Shown piece by piece: positions 1 to 7,800 of a DNA stretch of 13,371 nt. Position 1 is the first letter of the stretch. Each line of letters begins with the position of its first letter. A program made the translations under genes and the position numbers. Source of the stretch: Chrysochromulina tobinii (taxonomy: Eukaryota > Haptophyta > Prymnesiales > Chrysochromulinaceae). The DNA lies in assembly GCA_001275005.1 (NCBI GenBank), contig JWZX01000185.1:1-13371 (forward strand), in the 5' to 3' direction. The notes under the pieces were generated by a model that saw nothing but the letters and a program-made list of their open reading frames with translations, did not search any database and was not told where the DNA came from.

Positions 1-415
1 CCCTGGCTGGGCTACTGATGGCCCCGCCGACTGTCTCTTCACACGGTGGTTCACGGCCGCTTAACTGTTGGGGTCAAGCGGCAGGGAAAAGGACAAGTCA
101 ATTCACGGACACGACCTCAACATAAGTTGGAGCTCAGTTTCAGTTTCAGTTTCTTCGCGGTCCCCCCACGCTCACTCCACCGTCTCGACGGACGGCTCCG
201 CTCCCCTCGGTCAACACAAGTACTGAGTACTCGCTCATAAGTTGGAGCCTTCTCCGGAGCACGCTTCGCCCCTCTGGCTCTCTACTGGCTCTCGGCCCTG
301 TCCCCTTCTCCCATATAACCCCAAACCCTTCCCCCCAGCACGACGCACCACCACCAGCTTTACCAACGCCCCGGAAGCGCATCTAAGCCGGCCTCCTGCG
401 CACTCCCTTGCTCCC
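1..415. other. Gene-free left margin, downstream of the TRAPPC12-like gene
   Basis: I see no convincing coding region here; the short open frames on both strands have no recognisable domain and no sign of selection. The stretch would contain the 3' untranslated region and polyadenylation signal of the TRAPPC12-like gene, whose TGA is at 416-418. Small repeats are present: a 13-bp direct repeat CATAAGTTGGAGC at 121-133 and 236-248, three tandem CAGTTT units at 135-152, and two AGTACT palindromes separated by one base at 219-231. None can be assigned a function. Confidence 0.6.
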
Positions 416-1657
416 TCACTTGGGCTCGTCGAGCTTGAGGACGCCCATATCAAAGTCGTCGGTGGACGTCGCGACCACGAGGCGTTCGAGCACCTCCTTG
501 GCCGCGCCACCACCCTCGCGCATCTGGTAGAGCGCCGACAGGTTGGACACGATCACCTCGTGCATGCCGCATGGGTCCGCCTTCAGCTGCGCCTCGAGGG
601 TCCCGATCGCGTCCGTGAGGGCGCCGCAGTAGAGCTGGCATACGGCCGCGTTGTTCGCGGCGAGTGCATTCGCCGGCTCGAGCGCGCGCGCGGCCTCGAA
701 CTCGGCGAGGGCCGTGCTGTACTGCGAGCGCGCCATCTGGAGCATACCGCGCGTCACACGCAGCACGACAGAGGCATCGGGCGCACCAAGCGATGCCTCG
801 AGGCGCTGTAGCGCGTCGGCGGCGGCGGCGAGGTTGCCCAGCTGAAGGTATACCCGCGCGAGCAACGCAAGTAGCGGCGTGAGCGACTTGGGCGCCGTCG
901 GGTACTTGGCTGTCTCGTCCTCGTCGGTCGCGCCCGGCTCACTCGCCTCCTCCGCAGCCGACGATTGCACCTCGAGAATGATCTGCTCAAGGTGCGTGGC
1001 CGCGTTTGGGTAGTCGTGCAGCGCGCACAGCACGTTGACGATGGCCAACACCACCTGCGTGCGGCGCGCAAGGCCGCCGCCTGCGCCAGCGCTGCCGCTA
1101 GCAGCCTCGGCCTCGGACGCCAGCAGCGTGTACAGGCGTGCGAGGGCGTGGTCAAATTTGCCCGAGTAGGCGGGGAGCAGCGCGTGCAGCAAGTGCAGCG
1201 AATAAGGCACCATCGAGCCCGTGCACCCCGGATAGATCCCAGGGTAGCCCTCGTACTGCCAGCTCTCCGCGTGAAGGTCTCCGAGTAGCGTCATCTCGCG
1301 CTCAGCCCGCGCGACCTCGCGCAGCTTGAGGAGCGCGACGATGTATGACCAGCGCAGCCGAAGCAGCTTGTCGACCGGGTGCGACTGCGAGAGCAGCCGC
1401 TCGCTCAGGGACGCGGCCGCACGCCACGCCCCGCACGAGGCGAGCATGCGAACGCCCTCCTCCGTCGCGGGCACGCTGGACTCGCCGTGCAGTTTCTTTG
1501 GCGCGCTCCGCCCAAGGAAGGTGACGACGGGGTCCATCGGAGGCGGCGGCGCGTACGGCGGTGGAGGCGGCGCCGGGGGTGCAGCTGCGGCCAACTCGGT
1601 CGGAGCCGCAAGCATCGAGAGCGGGTCGTCTGAGACGCTAGTTGCTTCAAGCGACAT
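416..1657 (-). CDS. TRAPPC12: TRAPP complex subunit 12-like TPR protein
   Basis: A 413-residue protein matching the C-terminal half of TRAPPC12 (TTC15), a subunit of the metazoan-type TRAPPIII tethering complex that acts in ER-to-Golgi traffic and autophagy. Family-like stretches are SMVPYSLHLLHALLPAYSGK (148-167), the TPR helices around 260-350, the NNAAVCQLYCGALTDAIGTLE block (335-355), the HEVIVSNLSALYQM block (366-379) and the final LKLDEP. The N-terminus is short and Pro/Ala-rich (about 20-42), whereas the animal protein carries several hundred extra N-terminal residues. An acidic insert (about 232-250) interrupts the TPR region. The frame stays open to 1711 but has no ATG there; the first ATG is at 1655-1657, so I start there. 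It lies 493 bp downstream of the kinase gene on the same strand. The family call is firm; complex membership is inferred from the family. Confidence 0.85.
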   Translation of the reverse strand: MSLEATSVSDDPLSMLAAPTELAAAAPPAPPPPPYAPPPPMDPVVTFLGRSAPKKLHGESSVPATEEGVRMLASCGAWRAAASLSERLLSQSHPVDKLLRLRWSYIVALLKLREVARAEREMTLLGDLHAESWQYEGYPGIYPGCTGSMVPYSLHLLHALLPAYSGKFDHALARLYTLLASEAEAASGSAGAGGGLARRTQVVLAIVNVLCALHDYPNAATHLEQIILEVQSSAAEEASEPGATDEDETAKYPTAPKSLTPLLALLARVYLQLGNLAAAADALQRLEASLGAPDASVVLRVTRGMLQMARSQYSTALAEFEAARALEPANALAANNAAVCQLYCGALTDAIGTLEAQLKADPCGMHEVIVSNLSALYQMREGGGAAKEVLERLVVATSTDDFDMGVLKLDEPK

Positions 1658-1728
1658 GACTTCGGGCTCGCTCAAAGGGTTCGAGCAGGGCTTGGGCTCG
1701 AGAACGTGCAACTATACTCCACCGCGCT

Positions 1729-1750
1729 ATCGCGCATTGTTTCGCGCGAT
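1729..1750. repeat. Inverted repeat upstream of the TRAPPC12-like start
   Basis: ATCGCGC at 1729-1735 pairs with GCGCGAT at 1744-1750 across an 8-nt loop. It sits 72-93 bp upstream of the ATG at 1657, a position suitable for a promoter element or a 5' UTR hairpin. A 7-bp stem in GC-rich DNA can arise by chance, so this is only a location note. Confidence 0.3.
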
Positions 1751-1929
1751 GATGAAGTGTGAATGAACTGGCTGTTAATATTCGGCCGCATGGCCTCCAA
1801 TGTGGGGGGGGGGGATTTATGGGTGAGCCCGAAGAGGCCGCTCGCTGCGGAGTGGGGTTAGGTCGGTTTGGCTTGATCTTAGTTTTCTGGACTTGTGTCG
1901 CGGGGTCTGAGGATGAACCACAATTCCAA

Positions 1930-1959
1930 GTCAGACCGGAGGTCAGACCAGACCGGAAG
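1930..1959. repeat. Nested short direct repeats (GTCAGACC / CAGACCGGA)
   Basis: GTCAGACC occurs at 1930-1937 and 1942-1949, and CAGACCGGA at 1932-1940 and 1949-1957. The overlapping copies look like slippage products or clustered binding sites. They lie about 275-300 bp upstream of the TRAPPC12-like ATG. Confidence 0.4.
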
Positions 1960-2042
1960 TCATTGAATGCGACCAGGTTTTCACTCGTTTTACACGCAAC
2001 CGCGCATCTTACCCGCGTAACTATACCGCCATTACAGGTGCC

Positions 2043-2067
2043 CTCTCGAGCACATGGCGCTCGAGAG
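2043..2067. repeat. Perfect 9-bp inverted repeat just downstream of the kinase stop
   Basis: CTCTCGAGC at 2043-2051 is the exact reverse complement of GCTCGAGAG at 2059-2067, with a 7-nt loop. It begins 84 bp past the kinase stop codon on the kinase transcript, so it could form a stem-loop in the 3' UTR. Whether it acts in RNA processing or stability is not known. Confidence 0.4.
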
Positions 2068-2150
2068 CCGAGGAGCGAGGTGTCGGGGCGGGGACAGGTG
2101 GCCGTCTCTCGTCTGCACTCAAAAGCACGTAAATATCTCGTATGACCGTT

Positions 2151-4565
2151 TCACCGGCCGGGGGAACCGGGAGATGCGCCTGGAGATCCTCGCTCCGACT
2201 TCCGCCATTCAATCCGGTGCCTCAGGTCGTTGGGTGACAGCGCCACCGCCGACGCGAAGGACCGACTGCGCCGACTGCGGCCCATGCCTGGTGCACCCGC
2301 CGCCTCCACCCCGCCGCGCGAAGGCGAATGCTCGGCCGCTTCGGGACGGCGCTTCGAAGGCGAGTGCTCGGGACGGCGCCAGCTGCGCTTGTCGGTGCGT
2401 CCGCCCGGACCGGCCTTCTCAGCCGCCGCCTTCTCGGGAGAGGGGGAGGTCTCCCCCCCTAGCGTCTCCCTCCCGAAGGCACTCGGGAGGGGAGGGCGGA
2501 ACTCGGAGGACGAGGGCGAAGCCCGGGCGTCACCAGGTCCCGCTCTGGCCGCCACCTTCTCGGCCGCCGCCTTCTCGGCCTCAGCCTTCTCTGCCGCCGC
2601 CTTCTCACCCGCCGCCCTGGCCGCCGCCCTGGCCACCGCACACTCGGCCACCGCGCGCTCAGCCACTGGTACCGTATACAGTCGCATCGCCGCCGGAAGC
2701 TCCGCCGTCAGGTAGGACACGTCCACTGGCGCTGCGCCGCCGTACGGATCGATGCTGTGCGGCGCGCGCCCCATGCGCGCCTTTGGTGGCGCGGGCGTCG
2801 CGACCGGCCGCTCAAGCGTCGCATAGCTCACGTTGACAGGCGTCGCGTTGCCGTATGGACTCGGCTTGGGCGCCGTAACGGGCGCGGTGACGGGCGCCGT
2901 GATGGGCGCCTCTTCGCGCTGTATTGGGCACCTCACCGGTCGCACCTCCTCGCGCAGCGTGTCGTAGCTCACGTGTACCGGCGTTGCCTCGCCATAGGGG
3001 CTCGCTTTGGCGTGTGCTAATTGCGCGGCGCTCGGCGGCGGCTCGCTCGCCACCGCCCATTCCGATGCCATCCACATCTGTAGACGTGCAGCGGCCTCCT
3101 CGCTCAACGGCGGTGCGACCGGAGCATTTGGTGCGACCGGAGCATTCGGTGCGACCGGAGCATTCGGTGCGACCGGAGCATTCGGTGCGACCGGAGCATT
3201 CGGTGCGAGCGGCACCCCCTGCACCGTGCTCGCGCTGCTGTTTGCCCAGCCGACCCCATCTTCGACGCCAACTTCGCCACCGCCATCCGGCAACGGCGGC
3301 GTTGATGCAGGGGGCTGCGCTCGCGGCGGCGGCGGCGGCCGGAGGGTGCCTCCATCGCCACCGCTCACAAGGAGGGTACCGGTACCATCGCTTTGGCGTT
3401 GGAGGACGAGCGTCGGCGCGTCTGCCCCATCTGTGGCCGCGCACGCCAGTAGTTGCGTGCTAGTCTGTGCCATGAGCGTCGCCGCCATGCTGCCCTCGCC
3501 CGCGGTCTGCACTAGCTCAGTGCCAAGGCCGCTGGCCGGCAGCGTCTGTGGGAGAGTGTCGCCCGGCGCCGCGCCTGTAGAGTATGTCGCGCTAGCCGTG
3601 GCCCGTGCCGCGCGCGCGCCCATCGTGCGCGTCGCCAGCGGCAGCAGCCGTCGCTGTTGCTCCTCAGGCCGATGATTGCATTCAAGCAGCCACGGGTGAG
3701 CAAGCAGCTGCGAAGCCGTTTGGCGCCCGTCGGGTGCGGCGACGAGGCAACCTTGTAGCCAGGCGGCGAGGGCAGCCGAGACGGGCTCTCCCTCGCCCGC
3801 CGAGTTGAGCGTGGGCGGTGGAGCGCTCGTAATCAGTAGCAGCACTCGGAGCGCCGGCTGCACGTCCCAATGCGGCGGCCGGCCGCGCGCGCACTCGATG
3901 ATTGTGATCCCGAGTGACCAGACATCCGCGGCGGCCGCGTACTCGCCGCCGCTCACAACCTCAGGCGCCATCCAATGCGGCGTGCCGATCGCCGTCGAGC
4001 GCTGCGGCATCGTCGCTGTCAGCTGCGCCGACACCCCAAAATCGCACAGCTTGAGCTCTCCGCGCGCACTCAGCAGCAGGTTGCCCGCCTTGATATCGCG
4101 ATGGACCACGTGCGCCTCGTTGTGCAGATAGGCGAGCGCGGCGCACGCTCCCGCTCCTATGGCGACCAGTGCGGGCTCGGCCAGACCCAAGGGCGTGCCG
4201 TCCTCCCGCAGCTGCGCCCGCAGCACGTCGACGAGGCTCCCTGCCTCACACAGCTCGACGCACAGGTGCAGCGCCCTTTCGTGGTAAAAAGCGCCGTGGA
4301 AGGCCACAATGTGTGGAGAGACGCAGCGGCGCAGCACATCGGCCTCGCGTGCGAGCTCGGCGCGGGCCGCCGCGCTCGTATCCGCCTCGTCCAGTGGGAT
4401 GGCCTTGATGGCGACTGCCACCCCTGAGGCACGGTCCATGGCGGCGTGCACGCGGCCGTACGAGCCGCTGCCGATGAGCGCGCGGCGCTCGTATCGCAGG
4501 CTCGGATCCTGGTACAGGATGGTCGCCCCACAGAGCGCGTCGGAGCATGGTGGTGGAGGGGGCAT
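2151..4565 (-). CDS. STE20-family protein kinase, MST/Hippo-like, with long low-complexity tail
   Basis: An 804-residue Ser/Thr kinase. The catalytic domain fills about 25-295: glycine loop GSGSYG (32-37), VAIK lysine K54, HRDIKAGN (155-162, catalytic D157), DFG (175-177), the STE20 signature GTPHWMAPE (194-202) and R281. The activation segment TATMPQRSTAIGTP resembles MST1/2, with T191 at the place of the activating threonine, so an MST-like germinal-centre kinase is the best fit. I see no SARAH coiled coil, so true Hippo function is uncertain. The tail (300-804) is low complexity: NAPVAP repeats (about 455-485), three copies of a PYG-x-A-x-PV-x-VSY motif (522-621), an Ala/Glu/Lys helix (about 652-674) and SP-rich basic segments. 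The frame has an earlier ATG at 4814, but its 83 extra residues look like untranslated sequence. I chose 4565 because it begins shortly before the kinase fold and leaves 315 bp for a promoter. Confidence 0.85.
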   Translation of the reverse strand: MPPPPPCSDALCGATILYQDPSLRYERRALIGSGSYGRVHAAMDRASGVAVAIKAIPLDEADTSAAARAELAREADVLRRCVSPHIVAFHGAFYHERALHLCVELCEAGSLVDVLRAQLREDGTPLGLAEPALVAIGAGACAALAYLHNEAHVVHRDIKAGNLLLSARGELKLCDFGVSAQLTATMPQRSTAIGTPHWMAPEVVSGGEYAAAADVWSLGITIIECARGRPPHWDVQPALRVLLLITSAPPPTLNSAGEGEPVSAALAAWLQGCLVAAPDGRQTASQLLAHPWLLECNHRPEEQQRRLLPLATRTMGARAARATASATYSTGAAPGDTLPQTLPASGLGTELVQTAGEGSMAATLMAQTSTQLLACAATDGADAPTLVLQRQSDGTGTLLVSGGDGGTLRPPPPPRAQPPASTPPLPDGGGEVGVEDGVGWANSSASTVQGVPLAPNAPVAPNAPVAPNAPVAPNAPVAPNAPVAPPLSEEAAARLQMWMASEWAVASEPPPSAAQLAHAKASPYGEATPVHVSYDTLREEVRPVRCPIQREEAPITAPVTAPVTAPKPSPYGNATPVNVSYATLERPVATPAPPKARMGRAPHSIDPYGGAAPVDVSYLTAELPAAMRLYTVPVAERAVAECAVARAAARAAGEKAAAEKAEAEKAAAEKVAARAGPGDARASPSSSEFRPPLPSAFGRETLGGETSPSPEKAAAEKAGPGGRTDKRSWRRPEHSPSKRRPEAAEHSPSRGGVEAAGAPGMGRSRRSRSFASAVALSPNDLRHRIEWRKSERGSPGASPGSPGR
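2703..3002 (-). other. Three dispersed copies of a PYG-x-A-x-PV-x-VSY-x-T motif in the kinase tail
   Basis: Copy A is residues 522-537 (2955-3002, SPYGEATPVHVSYDTL), copy B 569-584 (2814-2861, SPYGNATPVNVSYATL) and copy C 606-621 (2703-2750, DPYGGAAPVDVSYLTA). They are spaced 47 and 37 residues apart in otherwise degenerate Pro/Ala sequence. The core is kept while the linkers differ, which points to selection on a short linear motif, perhaps a docking or phosphorylation site. The function is unknown. Confidence 0.75.
3112..3212 (-). repeat. 18-bp tandem repeat (five full copies plus a partial) encoding NAPVAP
   Basis: On the plus strand the unit is GGTGCGACCGGAGCATTC, with full copies starting at 3112, 3130, 3148, 3166 and 3184 and a truncated, diverged copy from 3202. 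The first copy ends TTT instead of TTC; the other four full copies are identical. The unit is a multiple of three and adds NAPVAP hexapeptides to the kinase linker, so changes in copy number keep the frame. Confidence 0.95.
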
Positions 4566-4880
4566 CCAAACCGTTCGACGGAGGCACACGACGACACAGG
4601 CAACGTGAAGACGTCGACGAAATGTCGCGAACAAATCCGCGGGTGAGAGCCCGCGCGGCTGGACGTCACAGCGATTCCGCTCGATACAAGCTAGATCTCG
4701 TGTCTGCCCGAACACGAAGTTGCAACTATTGACGAATCCTGTCGAAAGTTTCACCGAAAAGAACAGAACTGGACAGTGCCTTAACGTTGGGCTCGGCCCC
4801 GCAGCCCCAATCATACTGTGCCACCCCTACTTAATTTCGATCTACTCTAGAAGCCTCTCAAGTCAAACGCTTATCGTATC
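4566..4880. other. Intergenic region upstream of the kinase gene
   Basis: The stretch separates the stop of the membrane-protein gene (TAA, complement of 4881-4883) from the preferred kinase ATG at 4565. It should hold a 3' UTR and the kinase promoter. The kinase frame is open through 4814 (ATG), so an N-terminal extension of 83 residues is formally possible; it contains no recognisable domain. No other gene is visible. Confidence 0.55.
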
Positions 4881-7800
4881 TTAGACCCGCTGATCGTCCA
4901 CGCCATGAGCAATCCTACGAGACCGTTCATCCGAGCCTCGAATGCGGGCGGCCTCCTCCGCGGCGACGGCCCGGTCGAATTCGGCGAGCTCGACCTTCTC
5001 ATCAAGCTCCTGGAGCGAGTCGTACACAAAGGTGCGGTTGTGGATAGGATCGACGGCGTAGTTACCCTGCCCGTCTTTCGACAGATGGTGCACAAACTCC
5101 GTCTTCGGGTCGAAGTAGTACTTGGAGCTAAGGTTCGTGCGGAAGGTGCGCCAGTGGGGTAGCGGTTCGATGGGCGTGAGCCCTGGCTCGTCCTCGTCAG
5201 CAGGCTTGCCATCGGCGCTGGCGCTGGCCGCTTGGAGCTCGACGTCGCCGTCGTCCTCGACGATCTCGATCTGCTCGCCTGAAAGGTCGGCGCGCCCCGT
5301 GATGAGGAGCAGCCCGTCCTTGATCCAGAGTAGAGCTAGCAGCAGCAGGAAGCTGATCGAGATGGTCTTCAGCATGTCGTTGGAGGGGAGGGGCTCGAAT
5401 AGCGGCGGCGGCGGCGACGGGAAGAGCGGGAACGTTCTGTTGATGGGGCCCAACGGCGGCGGCGACGGCGGCGGCGGCGGCGACGGCGGCGGCCGCGTGA
5501 ACGTAAACGGCGGCGGCGCCAACGGCTGCGACGGCGGCTCGTAAGTTGTTGTGACGGGCGTGTACACGGTGACGAGCAGCCATGTGCCGACGGAATGGAG
5601 GAGGACGGTGGTGAAGCAGGCAATGCCAGAGTTGCGCCGTTTGCGCAGCAGCCAGAGATGGCCTGAGCAGATCAGACCCGTGGTGAAGTACGCGCGCCGC
5701 ACAAGCCCGAACTTTTCGGAGCCAATCTGGCGTTGGAGGAATGAGTTGGGGCGCATATCGGCGTAGTCGGCGATGAAACGTGCGAGGTTGATTCCGAAAC
5801 AAATGAAGCCGGCGACGAGCGTCAAAAAGTTGGCGTCGTCCCGACGGCCGACGGCGGCATACTGGCGCGACGTCAGTCCGGTGAGAATGCCGATCGTCGA
5901 GAGGGAACAAAAGAGCTGCCAGTCGTACGGCCTCTCAAACGATTTGAAGTGGAAGCCACCCAAGAGTCCCACAGGGGAGCCCCAGACGACGAAGACATTC
6001 CACCAGAGGCTCGTCTCCTCGACGTACTGCAGCCGGTTGCGTGCGACTAGCCGCAGGTCGGACAGCCACCAAACGAGAGAGATGAAAAGGCAGCCGCCGC
6101 CGACGATGTCGACGGCGAGGCTGTCGCCCGCTGTAAATTTCGACGTGTCGCCTTGGGAGGCGTCGCCCTCGTTGGCCCTCATATAGAGCCACGTCAGGCA
6201 GTAGAGCCCTGCGCCGTACATGTTGAGAATGACGAACGCCTTCCACGAGACCTTGTTCGCGACTATCCGGTGCATCCCAAACAGTAGCCCGCCGAACAGC
6301 CACGAGAACAGGATGTTCCAATACAGAGGCGACTCGTTCGTGGGGCGGAGGGTGCTGTGCATGATGGCGCGCAGGTCGACAGCGAGGCGGGCGAGGAGGG
6401 TGAAGAGGAAGCCCGCGGCGAGGATGGCCACGATGAGGCGTATGAAAGTAAAGCCAAACAGTCTCTCAGTCAGGCCGAGCGCCGCGTCGGCTGCGAGCCC
6501 AAAGCCGACGAAGGCGAGCGACGGGTACAGAGCTGCCGAGCGGTAGCGCCGGAGCAGCAGACGATGCATGCCGACGGTTCCCAGGAGTCCCCATGAGCCT
6601 AGGAAGATCCAAAACTCGACTGCGGGGGCGTGCTGCACCCCGAGGCGCCCGCGCAGGAGCTGCGCACCGTCGCGAAACCAGAGGGTGAGCGAACCACCCA
6701 CGAGCACGATGCCCAAGGTCATGCACAGCCGGTAGGCACTCACGAGCGTCCCACTTCCAGCCTCGATCCAAAGCAGACAGGCCATCCCGAGCAGCGCGCA
6801 GTGCACGGACGCGTGCACATAGTGCCGCAGCACCCACCGGTGCGCGCAGCATGGCAGGCCAAGGATGAGCCACCAGAGGCGAAGGCTGAGCTGATCGAAC
6901 GACGCGATCGGCGATGCCGCCTCCCTTGCCGCCCTTGGCGCCTCCGCAGTCGCGCCTCTCCCATCGCCGCCGCTGCCGCTGCCGCTCACGTTGTGCCCTT
7001 GCCGCCGAGGGCGCGCGGCGGCGGCGGCGGCAACGGCGGTGGCGGCGGCGGCGGCGACTTCCTTCTCCGTCCGGTGATAGCGCAGCCCGGCTACCATGGG
7101 AAGGAGGAGGATGCCGTCGCGCAGCCAGAGGAGCACGGCGATGACAGCAAAGATGGATCCAAGCACCCGCACGTAATTCGACTCGAGGTTCGGGTAATCT
7201 CTGGCTTGCACGCGCACTGGGTCGAGCAGCGCCGTGCCGGCGATGATGAGCGTCAAACCGAGCACCGTCGCGCCGAACTGGAGGCTCGCAACTCGCCACG
7301 AGCGCACCCCGACGCGATGGGCGCCGAACACGCCACCCACGGCCCAGAGCAGCAGCAGAAGCCAGAAGCGCAGGGGCGGTGCCGTCACCAGCCGATGCAC
7401 GCGCGCTTCCTCTTGCTGGTTGCGCACGAGAAACGCCGCCAGTGAGGCAGCGCCCGGCTCCGCGTCGCCCTCGCCCTCGCCGTCAACGGCACCGCCCCGG
7501 GCGACGCATGCCGCTGCCGCCGCCCGCGTCCGGACCAGCTGCCGGTGGCGTATCAGCTCGTCGCTTTGGCTGAAGCCCTTGTAACCACGCCGCCGCTCCT
7601 CGCGCCAAGCCTCGAGAGTCCCGCGCGAGGCAGTGTCGTCGCTGCGCGGCAGCAGCGAGCCCATCGAGAAGGCCGAGCTGGAGCGACAATCGTCGTCTAA
7701 ATTGAGGTCAGTCATCCGCACCGGCATGCCGTCCGCCTTTTGAAGCTGATCTACCGCCGAAAGTACGAAGGACGTATCCGCCTGCGCGGCCTCGATCGCG

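Larger units (their letters stand above)
1658..2150. other. Intergenic region between the kinase and TRAPPC12-like genes
   Basis: This holds the 3' end of the kinase transcript and the promoter of the TRAPPC12-like gene, both read on the minus strand. I see no gene. Visible structures are a 9-bp hairpin at 2043-2067, a 7-bp hairpin at 1729-1750, a nested direct repeat at 1930-1959 and a run of eleven G at 1804-1814. No TATA box or polyadenylation signal could be assigned with confidence. Confidence 0.6.

Noticed and set aside
1658-1711. Extension of the TRAPPC12-like protein to 1711
   Set aside because: The codon at 1709-1711 is TTG, not ATG, and the extra residues are not family-like. The ATG at 1657 is preferred; the same reasoning applies to 8099 and 11029.
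1804-1814. Homopolymer runs of eleven (G at 1804-1814 and C at 8340-8350) as functional elements
   Set aside because: Both are intergenic and can arise by slippage or assembly error; nothing else ties them to a function.
3112-3212. The 18-bp array as a CRISPR
   Set aside because: The repeats are directly adjacent with no spacers, lie in frame in a coding sequence, and the DNA is eukaryotic.
4566-4814. An 83-residue N-terminal extension of the kinase from the ATG at 4814
   Set aside because: It has no recognisable domain, would leave only 66 bp for the upstream 3' end and the promoter together, and the ATG at 4565 precedes a complete kinase domain. It cannot be fully excluded.
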